Source of the DNA: an uncultured Bacteroides sp.
GTDB taxonomy: Bacteria > Bacteroidota > Bacteroidia > Bacteroidales > Bacteroidaceae
DNA length: 64,000 nucleotides
Assembly (NCBI RefSeq): GCF_900547205.1
Contig: NZ_URFY01000009.1
Span: 70,907-134,906, forward strand
Reading direction: 5' to 3'
In this document: positions 8,639 to 18,674 of the stretch, one piece after another
Numbering within the stretch: position 1 is the first letter of the stretch
Layout of the letters: each line of letters starts with the position of its first letter
The notes under the pieces: generated by a model
What the model was told of the DNA's origin: nothing
Seen by the model: only the letters and a program-made list of their open reading frames with translations
The model's database searches: none
Position numbers and translations under genes: made by a program

Positions 8639-9289
8639 ATGGATATAAAAATTATCATCTCCATGTTCGAGGACTTGAAAAAGTTAATCTCAGAACAGTT
8701 TAGCAACCTTTCGAAATTGGTTGAATCTCTGGCTAATGCCAAATCTGATCAACATGTGCTACCAATTATACCACAACAAGTGGATCTGTCAGAGTTAGAG
8801 AACCAAACATCTCATACAAAAGAGCTTATCAAAGAGGGGTTCAAAAAGCACCAAGAGCAATTGAATGAACTTGAGCAGAAGCTCCAGAAACAGCAGGATA
8901 AACACCTACCCATTCAAAAGCATCTCCATACCATAGAACTTAAATCCTCAAAGGTGGTTATCGCTTTCTTCTCGCTCGTTGTGGCACTGCTCAGTTCAGT
9001 ATGCTACAATATCTATCAATTCTCGGCAAACAGTCGTTTGAGTAATAACGATATTAAGTTTCGCTACATCAAAGCATTTGGAGAAATCACTCCTGAAAAT
9101 CTGCTGAAACTTGAAACAATCTTTGAGTATGAACCTGACAAGCAAAAGCAACACTCCATAAGTCGAATGGTTGAAGAGTATGAACAGCGTGTCGAACAAC
9201 GAGCTAGAGACCTCGAACAAGCCCGCCTCAAAGAGGCACAAGCCGAACAGCTCCACAAAGAAGCCGAGCGTATTAAACAGAATAAATAG
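8639..9289 (+). CDS. membrane-anchored coiled-coil protein, mobilization-associated
   Basis: This 216-residue protein of unknown function follows the relaxase by 20 bp. A long N-terminal helical region rich in Gln, Glu and Lys (to about residue 100) is followed by one hydrophobic segment (about 104-125, 'VVIAFFSLVVALLSSVCYNI'). A charged coiled-coil tail follows, with many Glu, Gln and Arg. Similar proteins close mobilization operons in NBU-like elements. A link to the relaxosome or membrane is inferred from order. A strong hairpin terminator follows it. Confidence 0.65.
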   Translation: MDIKIIISMFEDLKKLISEQFSNLSKLVESLANAKSDQHVLPIIPQQVDLSELENQTSHTKELIKEGFKKHQEQLNELEQKLQKQQDKHLPIQKHLHTIELKSSKVVIAFFSLVVALLSSVCYNIYQFSANSRLSNNDIKFRYIKAFGEITPENLLKLETIFEYEPDKQKQHSISRMVEEYEQRVEQRARDLEQARLKEAQAEQLHKEAERIKQNK

Positions 9290-9304
9290 AATATCAATCA
9301 TTTG

Positions 9305-9338
9305 AAAAGATGGAGAAAACCAAGCTTCTCCATCTTTT
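9305..9338 (+). terminator. hairpin terminator closing the mobilization operon
   Basis: A 13-base perfect stem (AAAAGATGGAGAA / TTCTCCATCTTTT) and an 8-base loop end in a T-rich tract, 15 bp after the preceding stop. It separates the mobilization genes from the defence cargo. Confidence 0.85.
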
Positions 9339-9526
9339 TATATTTCCGACTTCAAATTGCTAGTAAACGCTCAAGAGGCAATTCTTTAGAAGTTACAAGT
9401 AACAAACCCTGTTATTACAACCTCTAGAATATCCAAATTCTCACTCTTTTCAACTGAAAAGCTATGTTTTTCGACACTTCTCCATTCTTTTTCTCATGTT
9501 TATTCGCCAATATAGTCAGAATATGA

Positions 9527-9534
9527 TAATTTTG
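9527..9534 (+). promoter_or_regulatory. promoter -7 box of the defence gene cluster
   Basis: TAATTTTG fits TAnnTTTG, 38 bp before the XRE gene. It is the only clear promoter-like site I see ahead of the tightly spaced genes from 9,573 to 20,316. The 9,342-9,526 stretch before it holds no gene I can support. Confidence 0.5.
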
Positions 9535-9572
9535 CATCTATCATAGCATATCAATTAACCGAATAAAAATAT

Positions 9573-9782
9573 ATGGAATATGAATTTATCAACAGATTAA
9601 AGGTAGTTCTTGCAGAGCAAAGAAAAACCAATAGATGGTTAGCGGAACAACTAGGAAAATCAGAGATTACCATAAGTCGATGGGCGCAGAACAAAAGGCA
9701 ACCATCGGTTGAACAGTTAGTGGATATTGCCAAAGTTTTGGATGTTGATATAACAACCTTATTGAACAAAACTAAAAAATAA
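9573..9782 (+). CDS. small XRE-family regulator of the defence cluster
   Basis: This 69-residue single-domain HTH_XRE protein contains 'NRWLAEQLGKSEITISRWAQ' and 'PSVEQLVDIAKVLDVDITTLL'. It is the size of restriction-modification C (controller) proteins and starts the defence gene run, with only 4 bp to the helicase gene. By analogy it may autoregulate the cluster so that modification is established before restriction. That role is inference; the fold call is clear. Confidence 0.85.
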   Translation: MEYEFINRLKVVLAEQRKTNRWLAEQLGKSEITISRWAQNKRQPSVEQLVDIAKVLDVDITTLLNKTKK

Positions 9783-9786
9783 CGTA

Positions 9787-12700
9787 ATGGCTAGAATTTA
9801 CGACAACATAGAAATAAAATTTGAGCAAGGACTCAATGATATTATTACCAATGCTGGAGTTAAACGTGTTGACTTCTGCGTTGGCTATTTTAATCTTCGC
9901 GGATGGGATAGAATCGTTAACCAGATAGATTTATTGTCTGGAGATTATGTAGATGAAAACGGCAGCAATGAATTTAGAACTTGCCGCTTACTTATCGGAA
10001 TGCATCGTCCACCAGAAGAATTGGTTCATACTCTCTATTCAAAAAATGACGAACTACCAAGCGCAGAAATGGTTCAACGCTGCAAAATACAGATCGCATT
10101 AGAGTTCAAGAAACAGCTTTTATTAGGACTTCCTTCTAAAAAAGACGAATGGACATTACGTCGTCTCTCTACTCAAATGAAAGAAGGAAAAGTTTGTGTA
10201 AAACTATATCTACGTGAGCCTCTTCATGCTAAACTATATTTAGCACATAGGCCAGACGACAATTTTAACAAGATTCAAGCCATTATGGGTAGCAGTAATC
10301 TCACCTATTCCGGCTTAACCCGACAAGGAGAATTAAATGCAGAATTCGGCGATAGTGATTCAGCACAGAAATTGGCAAATTGGTTTAGTAATAGATGGGA
10401 AGATCGTTTCTGTGAAAATATTACCGAGGAACTTATTAACGTGATAGATAATAGCTGGGCATCCGAAAAAGAGATATTACCATATTATATTTATTTGAAA
10501 ATAGCCTATCACTTAAGCGAAGAAGCTCGTAATGGCATCAAAGAATTTACATTAACACCCGAATTCCGTCACGAGTTATTCGAATTCCAACAGAACGCAG
10601 TAAAGATTGCCGCTCGCCATTTAAACAATGAGAAACGTGGCGGTGCCATGATAGGTGATGTTGTTGGTTTGGGCAAAACGATTACAGCTTGCGCTATTGC
10701 CAAGATTTATGAAATGACTTACGCCAGTAGTACTTTAATTATCTGTCCTGCCAACCTGCAAGACATGTGGAAAAAGTATATCACAAAATACGATCTCAAG
10801 GCCGAAATAAGATCCATGGCAAAACCTATTGATGTCGATTCCGCTCGGTATTACCGACTAATTATTGTAGATGAGAGCCACAATCTTCGCAATGGCGGAA
10901 AACGTTACCAAAACATTAAGAGTCTTATTGAGCATCAAGATAGTAAAGTACTTTTGCTGACTGCAACTCCATACAACAAAGATTTTAGCGATTTGAGTAA
11001 TCAATTACGTCTTTTTGTTGATGACGACCAAGATTTAGGCATTCGTCCAGAAGAATATATACGTAGTTTGGGAGGCGAACGTCAATTCCTACAGCAGCAT
11101 AGCGATGTATTTATCCGCAGCATAAAGGCTTTTGAAAAGAGTTCATTTGTTGAGGATTGGAATGAACTGATGAAACTTTTCTTAGTACGTCGCACACGAT
11201 CTTTCATTAAGCAGTATTTTTCTAAAAAGGATGACTCTGACGGTCGATGTTATTTGGAATTTCCAGATAAGAGACGCTCATATTTTCCCGAAAGAGTACC
11301 CTGTGCCATCAAATTTAAGACAGAACAGACAGATCAATACAGTCGACTTTACTCTGCTGAAATGATAGCTTTAATGGAGAGTTTACAGCTACCTCGCTAT
11401 GGATTGAATAAATATATTAGTGAAGCACAAACCACCAATGTTCCTCGCCATGAGCAACAAATGATAGAAAACCTGTCACGTGCGGGTCAACGTATGATGG
11501 GATTTTGTAAAAGTACTTTCTTCAAACGTATTGACAGTAGCGGTTTCTCGTTTCTATTGACTTTATATAGACACATCCTGCGCAACTGCGTTTTCATTTA
11601 TGCCATTGAGAATAAATTGCCTTTACCGATTGGTGACGAGAACACTTTACCCGAAGATTATACAGAAGACACCGACACTAACGCAAGCTTGCTTGGTGGA
11701 GAAATGGCTATAGATGTAGCGGTAGATGAAACACTCAAGATTCCTACCGGAATGGAATACTACATGAAGAAAGCTGCCGATTATTACAGTATTATAAGTA
11801 CTAAGAATAATGTAGGATGGTTACCTTCAACTTATTTTAAACGGACATTGAAACAACAGTTAAAAAAAGATTGTGATGTGCTTATCAATATGATTAACCT
11901 ATGCGGTAACTGGAATCAGATTACAGATCAGAAGCTGAACGAACTTCAAACTTTACTGACTACGGCTCATCCCAATGAAAAAGTTATAGTTTTTACTCAA
12001 TATTCAGATACAGCTCGATATATTTTTAATCAATTGAAAAAAAGGGGTATAACATCCATAGATTACGCAACAGGTGCTAGTGAAAACACAACAGCTATTG
12101 TAGAACGTTTCTCGCCGATAAGCAACGATAAGAAAGATGTGCCTGCATCAGAACAAACGCGCGTACTTATAGCCACGGATGTATTGAGTGAAGGCCAGAA
12201 CCTTCAAGACGCTCATATCATAGTTAACTTTGACTTACCTTGGGCCATTATTCGATTGATTCAGCGTGCTGGGCGTGTGGACCGTATCGGCCAAACAGCC
12301 GACAAAATATGCTGCTACTCATTTTTCCCAGCCGAAGGAGTAGAACAAATCATCAACCTGCGTGGACGGTTAAACGCCCGCATTAACGAAAATGCAAACA
12401 TTGTGGGTAGCGACGAAGTTTTCTTTGAAGGAAATGAACAAAACCTACGTGATATGTTCAATGAAAAGAGCGGAGTTCTTGACGACGATGACGATGCAGA
12501 AGTTGACCTATCTTCGCAGGCATTCCAAATTTGGAAATCTGCTACGGATGCACGACCTGAACTTAAACAAATCATTCCGAATTTGCAGAATATGATTTAC
12601 TCCACTAAAGCTACAGATAGTAAGCTAAATAATGGTGTAATAACTTATGCTCGTACAGCCAATGACTTCGATCTACTGACATGGCTTGATGGCGAAGGTA

Positions 12701-13179
12701 ACTTTGTGACCCAATCACAGAAGAGAATTCTCCAAGCATTGGCATGCAATAGCAATGAACATTACATACCTCCCATGGATAATCATCATGAACTGGTGGA
12801 ACAAGCCGTTTCACTTATTAAAACACAAAGTACCACCGTTACAGGGGGGATTTTAGGTAATCGTTTCAGTACACGATATCGCATTATTACTTTGTTGGAG
12901 CATTATTACGAGCAACCGCCAACATTATTTTTTAATGATGAGAATCGACAACTGTTGAAACTGGCTATTGACGATATATATAATTATCCACTGCTCGAAG
13001 GCACTAAATTTATCTTAGGCCGTATGTTACGAGCTTCAAGTAAAACTGCAAGCGATGACATTGTAGAGTATATACTTGAAATGCGAAAAAGCGGTTCACT
13101 CTGTCGCATTGAAGAAGAGAATACCATTAAAAAAGAAAATACCATTATTTGCTCTATGGGCATTAAATACACTGAATAA
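9787..13179 (+). CDS. PLD-domain SNF2-family helicase
   Basis: This is a 1,130-residue two-part protein. The N-terminal part is phospholipase-D-like, with 'HAKLYLAHRPDD' near residue 147 and 'GSSNLTYSGL' near 168; one such domain could act as a nuclease. The rest is a superfamily 2 SNF2-type motor: Walker A 'GDVVGLGKTITACA' (near 288), 'VDESHNLRNG' (near 361), 'TATPYNK' (near 395), then C-terminal lobe motifs 'ATDVLSEGQNLQDA' (near 796) and 'IQRAGRVDRIGQ' (near 823). An acidic run of Asp residues lies near 900. It is followed at 3 bp by an adenine methyltransferase, the pairing seen in DISARM-like and DMS-type systems, but drmA/drmB homologues are absent. It probably translocates on DNA and restricts unmodified DNA. 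Confidence 0.9.
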   Translation: MARIYDNIEIKFEQGLNDIITNAGVKRVDFCVGYFNLRGWDRIVNQIDLLSGDYVDENGSNEFRTCRLLIGMHRPPEELVHTLYSKNDELPSAEMVQRCKIQIALEFKKQLLLGLPSKKDEWTLRRLSTQMKEGKVCVKLYLREPLHAKLYLAHRPDDNFNKIQAIMGSSNLTYSGLTRQGELNAEFGDSDSAQKLANWFSNRWEDRFCENITEELINVIDNSWASEKEILPYYIYLKIAYHLSEEARNGIKEFTLTPEFRHELFEFQQNAVKIAARHLNNEKRGGAMIGDVVGLGKTITACAIAKIYEMTYASSTLIICPANLQDMWKKYITKYDLKAEIRSMAKPIDVDSARYYRLIIVDESHNLRNGGKRYQNIKSLIEHQDSKVLLLTATPYNKDFSDLSNQLRLFVDDDQDLGIRPEEYIRSLGGERQFLQQHSDVFIRSIKAFEKSSFVEDWNELMKLFLVRRTRSFIKQYFSKKDDSDGRCYLEFPDKRRSYFPERVPCAIKFKTEQTDQYSRLYSAEMIALMESLQLPRYGLNKYISEAQTTNVPRHEQQMIENLSRAGQRMMGFCKSTFFKRIDSSGFSFLLTLYRHILRNCVFIYAIENKLPLPIGDENTLPEDYTEDTDTNASLLGGEMAIDVAVDETLKIPTGMEYYMKKAADYYSIISTKNNVGWLPSTYFKRTLKQQLKKDCDVLINMINLCGNWNQITDQKLNELQTLLTTAHPNEKVIVFTQYSDTARYIFNQLKKRGITSIDYATGASENTTAIVERFSPISNDKKDVPASEQTRVLIATDVLSEGQNLQDAHIIVNFDLPWAIIRLIQRAGRVDRIGQTADKICCYSFFPAEGVEQIINLRGRLNARINENANIVGSDEVFFEGNEQNLRDMFNEKSGVLDDDDDAEVDLSSQAFQIWKSATDARPELKQIIPNLQNMIYSTKATDSKLNNGVITYARTANDFDLLTWLDGEGNFVTQSQKRILQALACNSNEHYIPPMDNHHELVEQAVSLIKTQSTTVTGGILGNRFSTRYRIITLLEHYYEQPPTLFFNDENRQLLKLAIDDIYNYPLLEGTKFILGRMLRASSKTASDDIVEYILEMRKSGSLCRIEEENTIKKENTIICSMGIKYTE

Positions 13180-13182
13180 GTT

Positions 13183-16100
13183 ATGAAAAAAAATGTATTT
13201 ATCGAATTGGTACGCGAAGCCAATTTCCGTGAAATGTTTATCACCGAGATGGGATGGAACAACTATCATGGCGTAGCCGAATTGCCCCCGATTATCATTG
13301 ACGAAGTTGAATATAACTTTCGTACCATCGCCGAACGTAGTGGCTTTCAGGTTTTACAATGCGAAGTAGATGCCCTTCCGCAATCAGCTGTGTGCAAACG
13401 CATCGACAGCAAACTGCGCCGAAATGCCAATGATTATATAGCCATCTATATACTGAAAAACACTGAACATCATCAGTGGGTAGCCCCTGTTCGTCAAATA
13501 GAAAAACGCGACCTTGTCACTATTGAATATGAAACGGTCGATAAAGCCGACTTTCTTTTCTCTAAGATTGCCGATCTCTCGTTTGCCAACAGCGAGCGCA
13601 CCACTATTATTGATGTAAAGGAGCGTATTCAGGGAGCCTTTGCTGTAAATTCTGAAAAAATCACCAAAGAATTTTATACTGGTTTCAAAAAGGAGCACAA
13701 TGCCTTCGCTATTTTCATTAGCGGCATTGATGACAATTTAGAGCTAAAGAACAACCGCAACAAACAATGGTACACATCGGTCATGCTCAACCGATTAATG
13801 TTCTGTTACTTCATTCAAAAGAAAGGTTTTCTCGACGGCAATGTAAATTATCTGCGCGACAAGTTGGCATGGTGCCAACAAAAGCAAGGTGAAGATCAAT
13901 TCTTTAAGTCATTTTATCAAGGATTCCTCGTACAACTGTTTCAAGACGGTCTCAATACACCTACCCATCAACGAGAGTTTGAAGCGGTGTATGGCAAGAT
14001 TCCATATCTAAATGGTGGTATGTTCGACCGTCATCAGATTGAGCAAGATTATGCCCATATCGACATCGCAGACGAAGCTTTCGAACATTTGTTTGCTTTC
14101 TTTGACAAGTGGCGTTGGCATCTTGATACCCGTATCTCAGCCAGCGGCAAGGATATCAACCCAGATGTACTGGGTTACATCTTCGAGCAATATATCAACG
14201 ACCGTGCACAAATGGGAGCTTATTATACTAAAGAAGATATCACTGAATACATTGGACGTAACTGTATCTTACCTTTCCTTATGGATAAGGTTGCACACGC
14301 TACACAGGACATGGAGAAAGAATTCCGCCCTAACGGTTATATCTGGACTACATTGCAACAGAGTAGAGATCGCTATGTGTACGACGCAGTAAAGCAAGGC
14401 TATAGCCCTGACTGGCAAGAACGTATCCCACAAGATATTGCTTTAGGTATTGACACGACTCAGCCCAGTCTTTTGGAACGTCGCAAAGAGTGGAATCGTC
14501 CAACATCCGAACCATGGGCACTCCCTACCGAGATTTGGCGAGAAACCATAGAGCGCTTACAACGGTGTGAAAACATCCTATATAAGATATCGGCAGGTGA
14601 ACTGACACAAATTAACGATTTCATTACTTATAATCTCGACATCCGTCAGTTTGTACAAGATATACTGACTAATACACCTAACCATAAATTGGTGGCTCAC
14701 TTCTATCACGCCTTACAGCAAGTCACCATCCTCGATCCTACCTGTGGCTCAGGCGCCTTTCTGTTCGCTGCTATGAATATACTGGAGCCACTCTACGAAG
14801 TGTGCATCGAACGTATGAGGGAGTTTCACGAATATAACGAGAAGCTATTTGTGGCAGAGTTAAAAGAGATATCTCACAAATATCGTAGTAATATCCAGTA
14901 CTTCATTTTCAAAAGCATCATTTTGCGCAACCTCTATGGAGTGGATATTATGCAAGAGGCTACTGAGATTGCCAAACTGCGTCTTTTCCTTAAAATGGTG
15001 GCAGTAGTAGAGGTCAATCACCGTGCTCCTAACTTAGGACTCGACCCATTACCGGATATCGACTTCAACATTCGTTGTGGAAATACATTAGTGGGATATG
15101 CGACTGAAGAAGAAATTGTTCAAGGAGCATCGGCTGATCTTTTTACACAGCAGGAATATCGCGAAAAAGTAGAAATAGAATTGGAAAAGGTTTCAATGGC
15201 ATATGATGAATTCCGCCATATACAACTTTCACAACATGAAGATATGCTTTCATTTAAATCAGCAAAAGAACAACTTCGTAAGCGTTTATATACTTTTACT
15301 GATTTACTTGACCATCAGCTATTTTCAGAATCTAAGCACAATGAATTTTTCAATTGGCACATATCCCATCATCCATTTCATTGGATTGCAGAATTCTATC
15401 AAATTATCCACGGTAATGGTGGATTTGATATTGTTATTGGGAATCCACCATATGTAGAGTATTCCGAAAAGAAAATGAATTACAATATTAATATTGGAAA
15501 ATATAATACTTACAAAAGTAGAAATCTATATTCGTATGTATTCGAACGCTCAAAAAATGTCACACAAAACAAGAATGGCAGGATAGGGTTAATTGTACAA
15601 ATTAGTTCAATTTCCACCCCGTCAATGGAAACTATGTGTAAAGAGATAAAAGCAAATATAGATAATTCATGGATATCCAATTATGCAACAAGGCCTTCAT
15701 ATCTTTTTGATGGAGTATGTATGAATCTTACCATAATCATAGGAAGTAAAAATAGTGGGGTTAGCAATATGTATTATTCAACAAACTACATTAGATGGAA
15801 TCCTAATTCCAGATGGTATTTATTTAAAAATATTAGATTTATAAATTACACAAAAGATAAATTATATTTCAACTTTTCCTTACCTAAACTGACATCTCAA
15901 ATTGAGATGTCACTTATAAATAAATTAATAGAAGAAAAGCATCCCATTCAAGAATATTTAAATTCATCAAAGACACAACAAGAGTTGTTTTATAGAACAG
16001 CTGGAGGAAGATATTTCAAAATATTTTCAGATAGAGATTTTGGTTCTGAAAGCAAAAGTAATAAAAGCAAGTGTTTCAGAAGCGATTATAATGTTTATGT

Positions 16101-16482
16101 ATTCATCTCTGTACTTAGTTCTAATTATTGGTGGTGGTATTATACATTACATTTCGACATGTACAATTGTAAAGATTACATGATATATAACTTTAATTTC
16201 AATTATAATTCATGTGATTATATTCGCCAACTCAAAACACTAGGACAAAAACTGTGTGATGACATCTTTTTAAATGCCAATTCTAAATCTCAACAATATG
16301 AAACAACAGGAAGTCGTAAGCAATTGATATTTCATCCTGCAGCCTCAAAATCTATTATTGACGAAATAGACATAATCCTTGCAAAACATTACAATTTTAC
16401 CGAAGAAGAAATCGATTTTATTATCAACTATGACATCAAATATCGTATGGGGGATGAATTGAATAACGAAGAAAAAGAGTAA
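13183..16482 (+). CDS. Eco57I-like N6-adenine DNA methyltransferase
   Basis: This 1,099-residue methyltransferase has SAM motif I 'LDPTCGSGAFLF' near residue 516 and catalytic motif IV 'GNPPYVEYS' near residue 752, both typical of gamma-class N6-adenine enzymes (Eco57I, BREX PglX). A large N-terminal helical region precedes the core. The C-terminal third (from about nt 15,440) is the expected target-recognition domain. There the DNA turns visibly more AT-rich and the protein rich in Asn, Tyr and Ser. No nuclease motif is apparent, so restriction is probably supplied by the neighbours. It is 3 bp behind the helicase gene and probably translated with it. The target sequence cannot be read from here. 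Confidence 0.92.
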   Translation: MKKNVFIELVREANFREMFITEMGWNNYHGVAELPPIIIDEVEYNFRTIAERSGFQVLQCEVDALPQSAVCKRIDSKLRRNANDYIAIYILKNTEHHQWVAPVRQIEKRDLVTIEYETVDKADFLFSKIADLSFANSERTTIIDVKERIQGAFAVNSEKITKEFYTGFKKEHNAFAIFISGIDDNLELKNNRNKQWYTSVMLNRLMFCYFIQKKGFLDGNVNYLRDKLAWCQQKQGEDQFFKSFYQGFLVQLFQDGLNTPTHQREFEAVYGKIPYLNGGMFDRHQIEQDYAHIDIADEAFEHLFAFFDKWRWHLDTRISASGKDINPDVLGYIFEQYINDRAQMGAYYTKEDITEYIGRNCILPFLMDKVAHATQDMEKEFRPNGYIWTTLQQSRDRYVYDAVKQGYSPDWQERIPQDIALGIDTTQPSLLERRKEWNRPTSEPWALPTEIWRETIERLQRCENILYKISAGELTQINDFITYNLDIRQFVQDILTNTPNHKLVAHFYHALQQVTILDPTCGSGAFLFAAMNILEPLYEVCIERMREFHEYNEKLFVAELKEISHKYRSNIQYFIFKSIILRNLYGVDIMQEATEIAKLRLFLKMVAVVEVNHRAPNLGLDPLPDIDFNIRCGNTLVGYATEEEIVQGASADLFTQQEYREKVEIELEKVSMAYDEFRHIQLSQHEDMLSFKSAKEQLRKRLYTFTDLLDHQLFSESKHNEFFNWHISHHPFHWIAEFYQIIHGNGGFDIVIGNPPYVEYSEKKMNYNINIGKYNTYKSRNLYSYVFERSKNVTQNKNGRIGLIVQISSISTPSMETMCKEIKANIDNSWISNYATRPSYLFDGVCMNLTIIIGSKNSGVSNMYYSTNYIRWNPNSRWYLFKNIRFINYTKDKLYFNFSLPKLTSQIEMSLINKLIEEKHPIQEYLNSSKTQQELFYRTAGGRYFKIFSDRDFGSESKSNKSKCFRSDYNVYVFISVLSSNYWWWYYTLHFDMYNCKDYMIYNFNFNYNSCDYIRQLKTLGQKLCDDIFLNANSKSQQYETTGSRKQLIFHPAASKSIIDEIDIILAKHYNFTEEEIDFIINYDIKYRMGDELNNEEKE

Positions 16483-16520
16483 ATGCAAATCAGAATTTCC
16501 TATTAAGAAATAGTATCAGT

Positions 16521-18194
16521 ATGAATCAAAAAATAGAAATAACAAATAATTGGAATATCCAAAAGGTATTCAACGAGCTTGAAAACGGAAATATGAAAAT
16601 CCCCCGTTTTCAAAGAGGCTATGTATGGGAACGTTCCAAGATCGTAAAACTGCTCAATAGCATTTATGAAGAACATCCTATCGGATCATTCTTTATCTGG
16701 GAAGCATCTGCACAATATGCTGACTTTTGCAGAGAAATCAAAGAACTTGGTTTCCCCCCAAAGCCTGAAGCCAATAAATTCAAATTTATTATTGATGGGC
16801 AGCAACGCATTACTTCACTCTATGTGGCTCTCATGGGCAAGCAACTTAAAAACATAGACTATGGAGTTATCTGCTTTAATCTGGATAAGAAAAGATTTCA
16901 AATACCTAAACTAAAGACAGAGCTAAACAATATACCGGCATGGAAGATTTTTAACCAACAAGAAATTCTAACACTAATCACACAATATGCTTTAGCGGAT
17001 GCTCAAAACGGAACAGAATATTGCAAAGTTTTGCAACAATGTAAAAGCATTTTAGACAATTATCCTATAAGTTTAATAAAAACGCTTGATGTAGAATTAG
17101 ATGAGGCAGTAACAATATTCGAAAACATCAATCAGGGAGGAAAACGTTTATCGCTTTTCGATTTAGTACATGCTTCGGTATGGGCAAAAGACTTTGATCT
17201 TCGTTCCCTTATACAGGAATTTAACGATGAAACCAAAATTAAGTTGTTTGGTGGTTTACAAATGGAAACCTTTACTCAGTCATTATCCTTGAATGCTAAG
17301 GATAATTGTTTAAAAGCAACTCAGCTACATTTAACTTGCGAGGAATGCAAACAGGTATGGAACCGCACTCTGGAATGTTTACGCTTAGCAATAGACTTTG
17401 TAAAGGGATATGGAGTACAACATATTTCCATACTACCTTATGATGCCATGCTTGCTGTCCTACAATATTACTTCTTTAAATCAAAGAAAAATTCTGTTGA
17501 CAATATTCACAAGCAGCTTATAAATAAATGGTTTTGGACAACGACTTTTTCCAAACGATACTCCAGCTCTACCCTTACTCATGAGAAAGAAGACGCCGAC
17601 TGGATTGCTCAGTTAGTAAACGGACAATTATCGTCAAGAATCTTTGGTATATCCATTAGTTTGGAAGAACTTAAACGTATTCAAATGAAGAACGCATCTG
17701 TAGTAAAGAATGGTATCTTGTGTATTTTAGCAGCAAACAACCCTCTTGATTTTAATAATGGAGAACAAGTAAAATTGGACAATACCAATGCATCACGTGC
17801 CAACGCTAAAGAAAATCATCATTTTTTCCCATATTCTCGCCAAAAGGACTGTGAAATTACGCAGAAAGAAGTCAATTCTTTGCTCAACTTCGCATTTATT
17901 TCAAAGAACCTAAATCTTGAAATCAGTAATAAATTACCTTCCGGCTATTTACAAAGTTATACCATAACTAATCCCCAGCTTAAAGAAATGTTATTGACAC
18001 ATTTTATAGATGAAGCAGCCTATGAATGTGCCATAAGAAATAATTTCAAGGGATTTGTAGAGGCACGTGGTACATTAATTCTCAATAAAATTAACGAACT
18101 GTGCAAAACAGGTAGAGCTACAATAGCTATCAACACTGAAGAAGATGAGTATGACACAAGTGATGATTTAGAATCAGATTTTGTAAGCGAATAA
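16521..18194 (+). CDS. DUF262 protein with HNH/DUF1524-like C-terminus
   Basis: This is a 557-residue GmrSD/SspE-like protein. The N-terminal DUF262 domain shows 'KIPRFQRGYVWERSKIVKLL' and the hallmark 'IIDGQQRITSLY' near residue 91, linked to nucleotide hydrolysis in this family. The C-terminus has 'ENHHFFPYSRQ' near residue 433, then 'NSLLNFAFISKNLNLEISN'. This is the His-x-x-Pro...Asn pattern of DUF1524 HNH-like nucleases. The C-terminal tail is acidic. Family members cut modified phage DNA (GmrSD) or nick DNA in concert with phosphorothioation (SspE). Here it follows an adenine methyltransferase by 38 bp, suggesting an effector controlled by DNA modification state. Confidence 0.85.
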   Translation: MNQKIEITNNWNIQKVFNELENGNMKIPRFQRGYVWERSKIVKLLNSIYEEHPIGSFFIWEASAQYADFCREIKELGFPPKPEANKFKFIIDGQQRITSLYVALMGKQLKNIDYGVICFNLDKKRFQIPKLKTELNNIPAWKIFNQQEILTLITQYALADAQNGTEYCKVLQQCKSILDNYPISLIKTLDVELDEAVTIFENINQGGKRLSLFDLVHASVWAKDFDLRSLIQEFNDETKIKLFGGLQMETFTQSLSLNAKDNCLKATQLHLTCEECKQVWNRTLECLRLAIDFVKGYGVQHISILPYDAMLAVLQYYFFKSKKNSVDNIHKQLINKWFWTTTFSKRYSSSTLTHEKEDADWIAQLVNGQLSSRIFGISISLEELKRIQMKNASVVKNGILCILAANNPLDFNNGEQVKLDNTNASRANAKENHHFFPYSRQKDCEITQKEVNSLLNFAFISKNLNLEISNKLPSGYLQSYTITNPQLKEMLLTHFIDEAAYECAIRNNFKGFVEARGTLILNKINELCKTGRATIAINTEEDEYDTSDDLESDFVSE

Positions 18195-18199
18195 GTCCT

Positions 18200-18658
18200 A
18201 TGGTAGAGTTTCTCGGAAATAAAGAATTACTAAATCGTTCGAAAACTGCATTTCTCTGCTCACGCAATGTGAGCAGTGCTTCTGTTTTACGCTGTTACGA
18301 TTGGGCCACCGAAATGAAAAAAAAGAATCAAGTGATCGTAAGTGGTTTCCAATCGAAAATCGAGAAAGATGTGCTTCACTTCTTACTAAAAAGCCACCAG
18401 CCCGTTATTATAGTAATTGCTCGTCAAATGTACAAGCAACTGCCCGAAGAATGGCACTCTCCAATGAATAATGACACCCTTCTCGTTGTTTCTGTAGCAC
18501 CTAAAGCCATAAGAACAAGTGCAAAAGCAGCTTATTATAGAAATCGCTACATAACAAGCATAGCTGATACTATTGTATTTGGATTTATTTCAGAAGGTAG
18601 CTCTCTTCAATTACTATATGATTGCAACCGACAAAAATCCATCATACTAACAGAATAA
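18200..18658 (+). CDS. small SLOG/DprA-like Rossmann protein
   Basis: This 152-residue protein resembles the core of the DprA/LOG (SLOG) superfamily. The nucleotide-binding start is 'KTAFLCSRNVSSASVLRCYDW', followed by 'VIVSGFQSKIEKDVLHFLL' and a late 'TIVFGFISEGSSLQLLYDC'. True DprA is about twice as long, so this is a stand-alone domain. SLOG domains bind nucleotides or nucleotide-derived signals and occur in defence operons. The gene starts 5 bp after the DUF262 stop and so belongs to the same transcript. Signal sensing for the upstream nuclease proteins is a guess; the fold call is moderate. Confidence 0.65.
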   Translation: MVEFLGNKELLNRSKTAFLCSRNVSSASVLRCYDWATEMKKKNQVIVSGFQSKIEKDVLHFLLKSHQPVIIVIARQMYKQLPEEWHSPMNNDTLLVVSVAPKAIRTSAKAAYYRNRYITSIADTIVFGFISEGSSLQLLYDCNRQKSIILTE

Positions 18659-18674
18659 AAATTGAGCAAGAAGC

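Noticed and set aside
9787..16482. DISARM system
   Set aside because: Helicase and methyltransferase fit, but drmA, drmB and drmC homologues are absent and the PLD domain is fused to the helicase.
13183..16482. BREX PglX with BREX operon
   Set aside because: The methyltransferase resembles PglX in type, but no pglZ, brxC, brxA, brxB or brxL genes are nearby.
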